From: a virus
Virus record (IMG/VR): IMGVR_UViG_3300035682_000031
Coordinates: 1-64,000 of that record
Reading direction: 5' to 3' (one strand)
DNA length: 64,000 bases
A program made the translations under genes and the position numbers. A model generated the notes under the pieces. The model searched no databases, was not told the origin of the DNA, and worked only from the letters and a program-made list of their open reading frames with translations. Positions 49,202 through 57,941 of the stretch are shown piece after piece. Position 1 is the stretch's first letter; every line of letters starts with the position of its first letter.

Positions 49202-49558
49202 ATGAGTTTTCTGTTGAACCGAGATAAACGCCAGTATGTAGCTGCCGGGGTTTTTATGTTCCTCGTGATTTGTCTGTTGATGTTTCTGACGTATATCGAC
49301 ATTCCTTCACAAAACAAAGATCTCATCGTGTCGATTGTGTCAATGCTCGTAGGTCGTTCTAGTAGTGCCATGGATAAATTATTTGGTGACACGGACACTG
49401 AGCGAGACAAACTGATCGCTCGTGTCGATTCATTAGAACGCGCTATAACGATAAAGACGGCAGAATTCGATGTAATCAAAGGTGAGAATGACAAACTCAT
49501 GCGCATGTTAGCTGGGCGTATTGCCGTTGTTGCTGACGTATTGGAGGATCAAGAATGA
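49202..49558 (+). CDS. Membrane-anchored coiled-coil protein, possible inner spanin or holin
   Basis: A 118-residue protein. One strong N-terminal span ([19 protein letters not shown]), then an amphipathic segment and a coiled coil ([20 protein letters not shown]). This layout is like Rz-type inner spanins, but no nested Rz1 lipoprotein frame was found. Directly upstream of, and overlapping, the endolysin gene. Confidence 0.55.
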   Translation: MSFLLNRDKRQYVAAGVFMFLVICLLMFLTYIDIPSQNKDLIVSIVSMLVGRSSSAMDKLFGDTDTERDKLIARVDSLERAITIKTAEFDVIKGENDKLMRMLAGRIAVVADVLEDQE

Positions 49559-50094
49559 CACTCGACGCTAAATTTTTCGCAGGCATTAAAAAGACCGTAT
49601 TCGGTGGCAAATTGAAACAGTCACAAGTAGACGGATTGAATGCTGTATATACGGCTGCCAGAGCGGCTACAAACGATCGCCGATGGATTGCCTATATGCT
49701 GGCCACGGCAACATGGGAAACCGCCTCTACGATGCAGCCTATTGCCGAATACGGCAAAGGCAAAGGTCGTAAGTATGGTGTCATGGACGCGATCACGCGT
49801 CAGACATACTACGGTCGGGGTTATGTGCAGCTTACGTGGCATTACAATTATTTGAAGATGGGTGAGATTCTGGGTATTGACTTGGTTCACAATCCGGACT
49901 TGTCCATGCAGCCAGACGTTGCGGCTGAGATCCTGGTGATCGGCATGACACGCGGTACGTTCACAGGGCGCAAGTTGGAGGACTACTTCAACAAGACCAA
50001 ATGTGATTGGGTCAGCGCCCGCCGTATTATAAACGGCACAGATAAGGCGCGAGAGATCGCTACCATCGCCGAGAAGTACTTTGTCCTGATATAA
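49555..50094 (+). CDS. Endolysin, GH19 chitinase-like
   Basis: A 179-residue protein. The fold signature of GH19 phage endolysins is present: [20 protein letters not shown] with Glu55 as likely acid, then [18 protein letters not shown], then a Pro-containing [19 protein letters not shown]. No signal peptide or SAR segment, so it needs a holin. It is the last gene of the late transcript, 1 nt before the terminator. Confidence 0.88.
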   Translation: MTLDAKFFAGIKKTVFGGKLKQSQVDGLNAVYTAARAATNDRRWIAYMLATATWETASTMQPIAEYGKGKGRKYGVMDAITRQTYYGRGYVQLTWHYNYLKMGEILGIDLVHNPDLSMQPDVAAEILVIGMTRGTFTGRKLEDYFNKTKCDWVSARRIINGTDKAREIATIAEKYFVLI

Positions 50095-50121
50095 GAAAAG
50101 CCCCGCATTGCGGGGCTTTTC
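50095..50121. terminator. Bidirectional rho-independent terminator between converging operons
   Basis: GAAAAGCCCCGC/GCGGGGCTTTTC forms a perfect 12-bp stem with an ATT loop, with A- and T-runs in both directions. It lies between the rightward endolysin stop and the leftward Ntn-hydrolase stop. Confidence 0.95.
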
Positions 50122-50127
50122 GTTGAG

Positions 50128-50619
50128 TTATAGAAAGTCGCTGACTTTCAGATCGTCGATTCCGAACCCAGTCACGCAGGCGCCTTTTTCGACGCTACAA
50201 ACAATCGTTATGGCTGATGGGTCGTTTATTGTACGGTGCAATACTTGCGCAGCGAAGCAGTACGGCTCATTTCCTATAGCATAGAACCCGTCTGCGGGTA
50301 GATGAACAACAACACCGTGATCAACTTGCAAAACGCTGCACGCCTGTTCAACACGGTCAACTTCCACCACGAGCGCACGCATGTCTTCAAACGTTGGAAA
50401 TTCCCAACAGTCGCTCGGTGTCAAATTCTCGACGCATTTGGTTATCTGGTTAAGAAAATTACCAACTTCTGGGAGAGATCCCGCAACACCTACTAGATAG
50501 GTAAATCGGTCTCTCGGCGAATAGATCGAATACACTTTCCGGAAGGCGTGTGTAAAAGCTCCAGCACTGCACACTCGATCTGCGGCGAGGACGCCGTCTT
50601 TGTAAACAACAATAGTCAT
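50128..50619 (-). CDS. Proteasome-like Ntn-hydrolase
   Basis: A 163-residue protein beginning MTIVVYKDGVLAADRVCSAG. Removal of Met would expose Thr2, the nucleophile of HslV/proteasome beta-type Ntn-hydrolases. The DGVLAAD strand-turn and YLVGVAGSLPEVGNFLNQI match this family. Phage versions exist, but their substrates are not known. It ends the leftward replication transcript, and its start overlaps the upstream winged-helix gene by four bases. Confidence 0.7.
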   Translation of the reverse strand: MTIVVYKDGVLAADRVCSAGAFTHAFRKVYSIYSPRDRFTYLVGVAGSLPEVGNFLNQITKCVENLTPSDCWEFPTFEDMRALVVEVDRVEQACSVLQVDHGVVVHLPADGFYAIGNEPYCFAAQVLHRTINDPSAITIVCSVEKGACVTGFGIDDLKVSDFL

Positions 50620-50972
50620 TCTTCAATCCTTTCATACATTCTGGCATGTATTGGGTAACCATAAGTCTTTGTTTTTGCTGGTGACAACACGCGCACCAAC
50701 CCTTCGCCAACCATACGCTGGAGTACAACTTGCGCCGTGGGGCGTGTGCATTCGCCGATACGCTGGACGTCTCCAGTCGTCATGCGCGGCGTCTCTTTGT
50801 AATTTTCCAGCAGAGTGTCACGCAGTGCGATATAACGACGTTCTCCAGCGCGTTTCACTTTTTCTCCGCAGGCGATATAATCCTTTCTCTTTCTCTTTCG
50901 CTTTTTGCGAGTTGGTAACATTTGCGGCGGGTTAAGCGCCGCAACTACAAGCGCAGCGATTGCTTTATTCAT
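50616..50972 (-). CDS. Basic winged-helix protein
   Basis: 118 residues from the ATG at 50972, overlapping the primase-helicase stop. A very basic stretch (TRKKRKRKRKD) precedes a winged helix: RMTTGDVQRIGECTRPTAQV and VLQRMVGEGLVRVLSP with a YGYPIHARMY wing. Likely a small DNA-binding regulator or replication accessory. Confidence 0.65.
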   Translation of the reverse strand: MNKAIAALVVAALNPPQMLPTRKKRKRKRKDYIACGEKVKRAGERRYIALRDTLLENYKETPRMTTGDVQRIGECTRPTAQVVLQRMVGEGLVRVLSPAKTKTYGYPIHARMYERIEE

Positions 50973-53922
50973 GCGTCTTCTCCGGTTCTGGTAGTTGCAA
51001 AATACGACGAGCATCTGCATTGGTAAGGTCGATCTCCCACGCACGCTCACTGCCAGAGCTTTGGGCTAACGAAGTATTGGACAACATACGTTTCACCGTC
51101 CGGATACCACCTACAGCTTGGAATGCGGTCGTCATTGCACTTGTCGATATATTATTGACTTTACAATACTCAGCCATACCAGACACGGTAATCCACATTT
51201 TGTGTGAGTATTCCTCAACACGAATCAAAACACTTTGTCGTGGCACAGCATCGAACACATGCGTTTTTTCTTGGCTGATAATGAGGCGTCGATCTAAATG
51301 ACTGTTCAGGAAGCGTGCTAATAAGTCTTCGGATTTCAACTCGTTCTGACCCGACTTGGCACCCATGAACCGAATGTGATTGATCGCAAATTCCTCGACC
51401 TCGGCCATATCGAACGGATGCAATCCGAGCATAGCACCAACTTTTCCGCCGACAACAACTGCGGTAGCATGTTCAACCCAAAAACGGCTTTGGAATTGTT
51501 CTACGCCACAGGCGAGTTGAATCTTCTCTTGCGTTTCGATCCACATACGTTGAGCTTCCTCGCGGTTTACAACTATCCAGTCGATCAGGATACGTCCCGC
51601 TACGCCTGAGAATTTTTCCGTTTCTCGCGCAATTCGGGTACCCAATGTAGGGTCTGCACTGAACCACGGCAAAACATCACATTCGAATTCTGTGACGCGC
51701 CCAACAACCGCAGTCAATGCAGCGCGATCCTGAGCCACTTTATCCCAAATAGATGTGTTGCCGGTCGAGTAGATGAAAGACCCCCAACGGTTGCCCCCTG
51801 ATCGGATGTCGTCGACGTTACCCTGCATACGTTCTTTGGTTTTCATGTCCGTGGTTGTATAAACCAAATCGACAATAAACTTAGCCGTACCTTCAGTAAT
51901 CTCATCTCGGAGCAACGGGACACTATTCAGATACCCCAGATTGGCAACGAGAGCGTTCACAGTCGCACCAGAACCTGTGCCCTTGAACGTGATTTCCCGT
52001 GGATCCCCAAAAACGCGCATGGCTAACTGCGCGGCCGCAGTCTTGCCTCGACCAGTACCGTCTGAGTACAAGTGTATGATCCCCGATCGGTTATCATGCG
52101 GGCTGAACGCCGCAGACATGGGAGCGCCCATCGCAGCACATATGACGTATTGGGCAATCATTGATTCTGGTCGATTCGGGTAGGCTTGACTAAGCAATTC
52201 GTTCCATACTTCCAGAGGAGGCCGCCCTGCCGGGGCTGTGTAAGTCATGACCTTTAGGATTTTTTTGGCTAACACCGTGTCGTTCACTGGTGCTGGGCGT
52301 GGGCCGTTGCGTGTAAACTCCTGGTTGCCGTAAATGAACGTATTGTCCTCCGTCCAGCCCATCTGACTCGGCGCTGTTCGCGCTCGACTGTTATCGCCGA
52401 GTTGCTTAATCATACGTTGTGCGTATGTTTTCATGTGTTTCTTCTCCGTTTCTTGAATGTGTATACCTACGCCCCATAGCTTGGCAAAGAATGTTTCGCC
52501 GCCCGCAGCTACCATCTCGGATGTAAGTTCAAACTCTTTAACGCCGTCGTGTTTAGAATGAAATCTGCACCAGTACCGAGCGCGTTCGATGTCATCAATA
52601 CGCTCATAGATGTAGACGTCTGTGTTCCAAACTTCGATCTCTTTGTCAACGAAAAATACTGTTCCATCACCGTTCTCCACACGTTCTTTGGACATCAAAT
52701 AGATGCCGCCTTCGGGCTTGCGATAGTACGGGAAAGGATAGCTAGGGATACCGAATTCTTCCTCGACATTTGTATCGCGTGACAACGGGGCCTTAACGAT
52801 CACAGGTATGTTGTTTGGATTCATACCCAAAACAATCGGTGATTTTATACGTCCTTTATGCGGGCAACCTTTACATCGATCAGGTGCCATCGATTCAAAC
52901 GAATCACATGTGTACGGTCCTTTGCAAGCGGCGGCTTTGAGTTCGGTTTCTTCCGGCGTGTAGCCGGCATACTCGGAAGAAATTCCATGCACCCATTCAT
53001 CCCGATCGTCGCAGAAGTTTGCGATTGATAACCCAGCGCGCCAGAGTGGTTCGCTGACCGTATCTTGGTGGTTGTAGATGAAATCGATTTGTGCACACCC
53101 AGCACGTTCGACCTTGCCCAGCATAATGATCTTTTTGAACGCCACGGGGTTGCCTTGTGGAACCATAAGACCAAGATCTGCTGTCGCATAATCCGGTGCT
53201 GGGGTAAACTCAATACCTCCTACGGGGGTTGTATGCACAACCTCGCGGACGCTACGGGTGGCAGTGAGTTCTGACTCGAATGGGGCAATAGCGTCCAACA
53301 GACTTTGGTACGTTATCGGTTCATCTTGATACACAGTTTCAACAACACGACCGGACTTACTGTGTACTGTACCGACCGGACGCAAAACAGAAGCAGCATC
53401 TGCGGTTCGTGTCGGATCTACTTTAAGTCCTACCAAGGCCAACAGAGCCTTTAACTTCAACGCGGTTTGCAACCATTCAGCATAAGGTACATCTTCGGTA
53501 AGTGCCCAAAATACATGCAGCCCTGCGCCAGACGAGTTGATAAACGTAGGCGCGGGAAACTCCGCTGCTTCTATAAATGTGAGTAGTTGATTAAATGCTT
53601 CATCGTACGTCTCATAAGAATTGGCTGGGTCTTTGGCAAATTTGTCGAAGCCGGCATCGATGTCAAGCCAAAAAGCTCTCAGGGCGATACACTTTTCGGC
53701 CAATCGACGCGGTTTCTCACCTTCCCAAGATTCGAAAGCCCCCAGAGCAAAATACACATCGGAGGCTTTCGTTGCCACCCAATCAATTGCGCGTTGAGTT
53801 TCACTAGCATTTGCCAGATCAACCCAACGATGAATCATGTACTGGCTGTTTTCTTCTGTAGCGGGAACCAAACCCGTGATCGCGTTTCTCCCCTGCCGAC
53901 TTGTGAGCAGTGCCAGATCCAT
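50965..53922 (-). CDS. Primase-helicase
   Basis: A 985-residue protein. The N-terminal third has archaeo-eukaryotic primase features: RAFWLDIDAGFDKF (metal-binding acids), then INSSGAGLHVFWALTEDVP. A Cys-rich zinc patch (CKGCPHKG) lies near residue 355. The C-terminal part is a superfamily 3-like helicase with Walker A SDGTGRGKTAAAQLAM near residue 624 and a following acidic motif (LLRDEIT). A single protein for priming and unwinding fits a phage lacking separate DnaG/DnaB genes. Confidence 0.8.
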   Translation of the reverse strand: MDLALLTSRQGRNAITGLVPATEENSQYMIHRWVDLANASETQRAIDWVATKASDVYFALGAFESWEGEKPRRLAEKCIALRAFWLDIDAGFDKFAKDPANSYETYDEAFNQLLTFIEAAEFPAPTFINSSGAGLHVFWALTEDVPYAEWLQTALKLKALLALVGLKVDPTRTADAASVLRPVGTVHSKSGRVVETVYQDEPITYQSLLDAIAPFESELTATRSVREVVHTTPVGGIEFTPAPDYATADLGLMVPQGNPVAFKKIIMLGKVERAGCAQIDFIYNHQDTVSEPLWRAGLSIANFCDDRDEWVHGISSEYAGYTPEETELKAAACKGPYTCDSFESMAPDRCKGCPHKGRIKSPIVLGMNPNNIPVIVKAPLSRDTNVEEEFGIPSYPFPYYRKPEGGIYLMSKERVENGDGTVFFVDKEIEVWNTDVYIYERIDDIERARYWCRFHSKHDGVKEFELTSEMVAAGGETFFAKLWGVGIHIQETEKKHMKTYAQRMIKQLGDNSRARTAPSQMGWTEDNTFIYGNQEFTRNGPRPAPVNDTVLAKKILKVMTYTAPAGRPPLEVWNELLSQAYPNRPESMIAQYVICAAMGAPMSAAFSPHDNRSGIIHLYSDGTGRGKTAAAQLAMRVFGDPREITFKGTGSGATVNALVANLGYLNSVPLLRDEITEGTAKFIVDLVYTTTDMKTKERMQGNVDDIRSGGNRWGSFIYSTGNTSIWDKVAQDRAALTAVVGRVTEFECDVLPWFSADPTLGTRIARETEKFSGVAGRILIDWIVVNREEAQRMWIETQEKIQLACGVEQFQSRFWVEHATAVVVGGKVGAMLGLHPFDMAEVEEFAINHIRFMGAKSGQNELKSEDLLARFLNSHLDRRLIISQEKTHVFDAVPRQSVLIRVEEYSHKMWITVSGMAEYCKVNNISTSAMTTAFQAVGGIRTVKRMLSNTSLAQSSGSERAWEIDLTNADARRILQLPEPEKTHE

Positions 53923-53937
53923 AAATACTCCTGACGG

Positions 53938-54297
53938 TTAAGGGGTTTTCTGCGATAACATTACGTCGAGTGTTAACAGCAGTATAGCTTCGATTTTTGA
54001 TCCATCGGTTGTCGGTAATAAACCTCGGCTATGTGCTTCATTCAGCAGAGAGGTGAATTGCCGCACAGAAACCATTTCAGCTGGGGACAAATCCTTAGTC
54101 CCCCGAAAGATAGTGGTTAGTGTTTTATCCGACACGCCAATCAGTGACGCGATAATTTGCGAAGGCACACGGGCAATCATAATGGCATCCCAAAAAGCCC
54201 GAACCTCCGAGCCTTCTGGGAACATCTTCTCAACACAAGATTGCGTTAGCTTTGCAACACGAAACCGATTGGCTGAGTTGTGTTGGGGGGATTCCAT
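53938..54297 (-). CDS. Hypothetical protein with possible HTH
   Basis: A 119-residue helical protein. The stretch PSQIIASLIGVSDKTLTTIF followed by RGTKDLSPAEMVSV looks like a helix-turn-helix of the Cro/phage-regulator kind. It lies between the SSB-like and primase-helicase genes, so could regulate or assist replication. AATGGAATCC context; exact role unknown. Confidence 0.55.
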   Translation of the reverse strand: MESPQHNSANRFRVAKLTQSCVEKMFPEGSEVRAFWDAIMIARVPSQIIASLIGVSDKTLTTIFRGTKDLSPAEMVSVRQFTSLLNEAHSRGLLPTTDGSKIEAILLLTLDVMLSQKTP

Positions 54298-54300
54298 TTG

Positions 54301-55482
54301 TTATCCTTTCGCTGCTTGTTGAGCGGCCATCTTCGCACGGATCTTTTCGACTGTGCTCATGCCCGCTTGCGGATCAGTTGTCGGTGCTGCCGCCGCTACA
54401 GGTTGAGCTGCTACTTCTGGTGCCGCCGGTTGAGCTGCTACTTCTGGTGCCGCCGGTTGAGCCGCCGGTTGTTCAACAATTATCACGTCGATCACCGGTA
54501 AAGGTTCCGGCGTTGCTACAGGTTCCGGCGTTGCTACAGGTTGAGCGGCTACAGGTTGAGCGGCTACAGGTTGAGCGGCTACAGGTTGAGCGGCTACAGG
54601 TTGAGAAGCGGGTTGAGCAGCGGGTTGAGCAGCGGGTTGAGCAGCTACAGGTTGAGCAGCTACAGGTTGAGCAGCTACAGGTTGAGCAGCTACAGGTTGA
54701 GCAGCTACAGGTTGAGCAGCTACAGGTTGTACTGGAGCTGCCAACGCTGGCGTTTGTGGCGGATTCAAAACACTCTTCAATTTCTCAGAGCCAACCAACG
54801 AACGCACACGCTCAAACGACGCTTCGTCAGCCCAAGACTTCCACGAGAATCGCATACCTTCGGTCTGGCCAATGGGATATGAAATCGTTGTGATCATCTT
54901 TGCCATGTCCATGTCTACGCCTGATGATGCGCTTTGTGCTTTGGCCAAAGCCGTGCTGTAAGCATTCAAACCAAACCATTGACGACCGTCTACTGGAGGT
55001 TCGTTCTTAGAAAAAATACCTTTAGCCGAGACGCGCAATTCAAAAACTTCGTCTGGAATGCCAGGCAAAATAACTGCCAAACGTTTTGTGTAGCCGCAAG
55101 CGCGACCACGACCGCCTTGGCCTGATCCGTCGACGTTGTTTGGGCACACGTCGCAAGATGCTGCGGCTTTATGTTCGACGTGTGCGTCTGGTACATCACC
55201 AAGCAGGGACGAACAAGTAGGAGCCGCGTTTTCGCCTTTTACAAACTGTCCGGCATACCACACACGAGATACCGCGCGCGCGTCTGGCATAGCGCCGATG
55301 ATGATTACATCCAGCTCTCGATAAGTACCGCCAAATTGTTGCTCTCCAGCCAAGACACGGAACACGCCGCCTTCACCGCTAATGCGCGGGTTTGCTGCAA
55401 CGGCCATCGCATTGAGGCCGGAATTTAACTTTTCAGTTGCAAAGGCTGGTAATTGTTGGGTAATAAGTGCTAAATCAGACAT
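54301..55482 (-). CDS. Single-stranded DNA-binding-like protein with QPVAA repeat tail
   Basis: A 393-residue protein. The first ~240 residues form a beta-rich domain with a Cys cluster (CSSLLGDVP ... SCDVCPNNVDGSGQGGRGRACG), arranged like phage SSB/recombination-mediator proteins with a zinc site. Residues ~255-375 are tandem QPVAA/QPAA units, a flexible Pro-rich linker. The end MSTVEKIRAKMAAQQAAKG is basic and helical. Position in the replication operon supports ssDNA binding. Confidence 0.65.
   Translation of the reverse strand: MSDLALITQQLPAFATEKLNSGLNAMAVAANPRISGEGGVFRVLAGEQQFGGTYRELDVIIIGAMPDARAVSRVWYAGQFVKGENAAPTCSSLLGDVPDAHVEHKAAASCDVCPNNVDGSGQGGRGRACGYTKRLAVILPGIPDEVFELRVSAKGIFSKNEPPVDGRQWFGLNAYSTALAKAQSASSGVDMDMAKMITTISYPIGQTEGMRFSWKSWADEASFERVRSLVGSEKLKSVLNPPQTPALAAPVQPVAAQPVAAQPVAAQPVAAQPVAAQPVAAQPAAQPAAQPASQPVAAQPVAAQPVAAQPVAAQPVATPEPVATPEPLPVIDVIIVEQPAAQPAAPEVAAQPAAPEVAAQPVAAAAPTTDPQAGMSTVEKIRAKMAAQQAAKG
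54527..54730 (-). repeat. 15-bp tandem repeat encoding QPVAA
   Basis: On the plus strand GCTACAGGTTGAGCG/A recurs about a dozen times in a row with few substitutions, interrupted near 54600-54635 by the shorter GCGGGTTGA type. All units keep the reading frame. It lies inside the SSB-like gene. Confidence 0.88.
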
Positions 55483-55487
55483 GGTGT

Positions 55488-56108
55488 TTACTCCGTTGTA
55501 GTTGAGGTGGGTTTGCTGCGTGGTTTAGTGACCACAGGGTTATACTCGGTTGAAAAATCTACGCCGTCGGGTAGTGAAATCTTACGAAGTTGATCACTTA
55601 ATTCTTTAGCGTAGTCGGGAAATTCAGCTTGGTTTTCTGCGATCTCTTTGCGCAATTCGTTCGCGTCGTGCTCACGTTGCTCTAAGAACTTGGCCAGATT
55701 AGTTGTTGCTAATCGCATTTGCAGAACGTCAATATTACCAGTTTCTTTGACCCATGTGTAAAGTTCTCCTTGGTCTCGAACACGATATTTTTTGTCGACA
55801 CGTAGAACCACAGTGCCGTAAACGGTTTTGACGGTTTGGGTGTCTTTCAGGGCAAGAATCTTAACGCGTAGTTCATCACGGATAAGCTGCATGTCGTTAT
55901 CTAACCCTTCCATCTCCGCATCGTGTCGGGCTTGCATTGCGGCTTTAGCGTCTCGCAGTTCGATGAATTTGTAGGTTAGGTTGGCGATGTTAGCGGCCTT
56001 GAGCGCGTTGAGTTTGTCATCTTCACTAAGATCTTCGAGGACGGCTGCGAACTCTTCTGGCGTAAGCCCGCTGATCAGATCGATGAGATCTTGGTCTGGG
56101 GTTGTCAT
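55488..56108 (-). CDS. Coiled-coil protein, Gam-like
   Basis: A 206-residue protein. An acidic N-terminus (LTPEEFAAVLEDLSEDDKLN) is followed by a long helix (ELRDAKAAMQARHDAEMEGL), a central beta element (KTVYGTVVLRVDKKYRV) and the end LPDGVDFSTEYNPVVTKPR. The helix-hairpin-helix outline and the TEYNPVVTKPR end resemble Gam-like host-nuclease-inhibitor proteins. It is the first gene after the 56.14-kb promoter and precedes the SSB-like gene. Confidence 0.55.
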   Translation of the reverse strand: MTTPDQDLIDLISGLTPEEFAAVLEDLSEDDKLNALKAANIANLTYKFIELRDAKAAMQARHDAEMEGLDNDMQLIRDELRVKILALKDTQTVKTVYGTVVLRVDKKYRVRDQGELYTWVKETGNIDVLQMRLATTNLAKFLEQREHDANELRKEIAENQAEFPDYAKELSDQLRKISLPDGVDFSTEYNPVVTKPRSKPTSTTTE

Positions 56109-56135
56109 GGGGGGATTCTCCTATAAAGTGTGTAA

Positions 56136-56164
56136 ATTGTAACCTATTGCGTGTCCTGTGTCAA
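56136..56164 (-). promoter_or_regulatory. Leftward sigma70-type promoter TTGACA-17-TACAAT
   Basis: Minus strand: TTGACA (56164-56159), 17 bp, TACAAT (56141-56136), with an ATAGGTTACAATTT context identical to the 2.45-kb promoter. It drives the Gam-like, SSB-like and primase-helicase genes. Its -35 overlaps the stop region of the helicase gene upstream. Confidence 0.78.
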
Positions 56165-57765
56165 ATAGATTTAATCATTTGTTGATACATTCCGAGCAGA
56201 TCGTTTTGCCAATCTTGTCGATTGTCCAACGCTTCATAATACTTTTTCTCAGTGTCGGTCGCATAGATCCGGGCTCGCACCATAGATTGTGTTTGTCCGG
56301 GGCGATCCATCCGCTCGTTCGCCTGTTGAAAAATCTCAGGCTTGATGAGTGGGCTGACCCAGATTGTCGTGTTGGCGGCGGTGAGCGTGAGACCGTGTGC
56401 GATCGTATCAGGGATGGCCAGAATCACTTCGATATCCTGAGTGCGTTGAAACTTGTGCATGATCTCATCACGCTTGGCTCCTGACACGCCGCCGTGGATC
56501 ACTGCGACCTTGTAGTCCTTCTCCAAGTGCTTCTGCACCAGTTCCAACGTGTGACGGTACGGGACGACTACGATTGATTTGCCCAGCGGTTCATCCCACG
56601 ACCCAATGCCTGATGCTCGTCCCTCTTCGATCAACTGAACGATTTCTTCGATGCGAGGTTTGCTGTCTACAGCAACGGCGTTACCCTCGTCGTCATAAAC
56701 TGCACCAACAAGGATCTGCATGTACTTGGTTAATGCAGCCGCAGCGTGGACAGGAGTGATCGTCGTACCATCTGCGGTATACACGACCTCTTTATCCTTG
56801 AGTGCCTTCAACATCTTGCGTTGTTCGGCGGTCATCTCAACCTCTCGCCACGCCTCAGTCGTACCCGGACGGTTCAGCAGCACATCGTTTTTGTCGATGT
56901 GGATCGCCGGTTGTAAGGCGTCGAACACGGTGTCTCGCGCGTTCTTTTTAGGAACCCAGCGAAACGGTCCTTGTTGGTTCATTGTCATAAACTTCCAGTG
57001 CGTGATGAACTCTGGCACGCGCTCGGGACAAACCAACTTAGCTTGACCAAATGCGTCCTCTGGACTCTTAGGTGTTGGCGAACCCGTGAACAGCCACACA
57101 CGCTTGGCCTTGTGGGTCAGTGCGTTCATTCGTTGCCAACGATCAGTGTTTGCGTTTTTAAACGCTGTTGACTCGTCGATCATAATTAGATCGTAGTCGT
57201 TTGCAAGCAACTGATCGTGCACAACCGAGAGACCGTCGTGGTTGATGATGTGAAAAACAGTGTTCTCTTTGACACGACGTTCACGAGTCTTCTTGTCACC
57301 GCGCAGCAGGGTATAAGCGAACCGAGGCACGAGATCAAACAACGTGTCCCCCCAAGCAGGTTTCATGGTTGTCTTCGTGCATACGATCAACACGCGCTTC
57401 ACTTCGCCGATGGATATTAAATAATCTGCTGCCCACACACCTGACGCTGTCTTGCCCACACCCATGCCACCGAAACAAAACGACCGGTGATGGGTCGTTA
57501 GAAAGTTTACGATCCGCTCTTGGTGATGGTATGGCGGGTACTTACCCCGCATGAACGGGTACTCGTAATCTCGGATAGCCGTAGACGCAGACGGAGCGCC
57601 GAGACGTGCCAGAGATACCATGTTCTCGTATGTCCACTCCACACCGATCTCGAACGAGCCGTCAGTCCACTCTTGACCAAGCACGGCGTTCGGTATGGTC
57701 TGACACACAAGATTGTGCATCTTGGTTCGGATAATCAGTGTTTCCTCGTCGAGAACTTCGATCAT
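56161..57765 (-). CDS. SNF2-type DNA helicase/ATPase
   Basis: A 534-residue superfamily 2 protein. Walker A GGMGVGKTASG (K105), motif II DLIMIDESTAF, motif III FTGSPTPKSP and C-terminal motif VI ANERMDRPGQTQ, the SNF2-like arginine finger pattern. The size is minimal, with no accessory domains, as in many phage SNF2 helicases that aid replication or recombination. It overlaps the 59-residue gene upstream (ATGA). Confidence 0.88.
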   Translation of the reverse strand: MIEVLDEETLIIRTKMHNLVCQTIPNAVLGQEWTDGSFEIGVEWTYENMVSLARLGAPSASTAIRDYEYPFMRGKYPPYHHQERIVNFLTTHHRSFCFGGMGVGKTASGVWAADYLISIGEVKRVLIVCTKTTMKPAWGDTLFDLVPRFAYTLLRGDKKTRERRVKENTVFHIINHDGLSVVHDQLLANDYDLIMIDESTAFKNANTDRWQRMNALTHKAKRVWLFTGSPTPKSPEDAFGQAKLVCPERVPEFITHWKFMTMNQQGPFRWVPKKNARDTVFDALQPAIHIDKNDVLLNRPGTTEAWREVEMTAEQRKMLKALKDKEVVYTADGTTITPVHAAAALTKYMQILVGAVYDDEGNAVAVDSKPRIEEIVQLIEEGRASGIGSWDEPLGKSIVVVPYRHTLELVQKHLEKDYKVAVIHGGVSGAKRDEIMHKFQRTQDIEVILAIPDTIAHGLTLTAANTTIWVSPLIKPEIFQQANERMDRPGQTQSMVRARIYATDTEKKYYEALDNRQDWQNDLLGMYQQMIKSI

Positions 57766-57941
57766 TTTTCTGACTCCATGTGAATGCCGATGTTGAATAG
57801 TTCGAGTGATAGCGCGAGAACTTGTTCACGACTTAACCAAACGTTATTGTGAGGTTCTTCGTATGACTCAAGTATCAACTCGGTGTCGAGTCTTCCATGC
57901 ACCAGTACACGCTCATCGACTAATAAGTTTAAAACGCTCAT
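57762..57941 (-). CDS. 59-residue hypothetical protein
   Basis: A short frame with ATGA overlaps at both ends, joining the RdgC-like gene to the helicase gene. The product begins MSVLNLLVDERVLVHGRLDT and is acidic and helical toward its end (REQVLALSLELFNIGIHME). Function unknown. Confidence 0.6.
   Translation of the reverse strand: MSVLNLLVDERVLVHGRLDTELILESYEEPHNNVWLSREQVLALSLELFNIGIHMESEK

Noticed and set aside
50960-53934. Several rightward frames of 60-115 codons opposite the primase-helicase
   Set aside because: They are shadows of a clearly coding leftward gene with motifs, and none has a ribosome site plus protein-like composition.
54541-54893. Rightward QVE/SGYRL-repeat frames, and the thought that the 15-bp units might be a CRISPR array
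   Set aside because: Units are contiguous without spacers and keep the coding frame of the SSB-like gene; the plus-strand frames are shadows.
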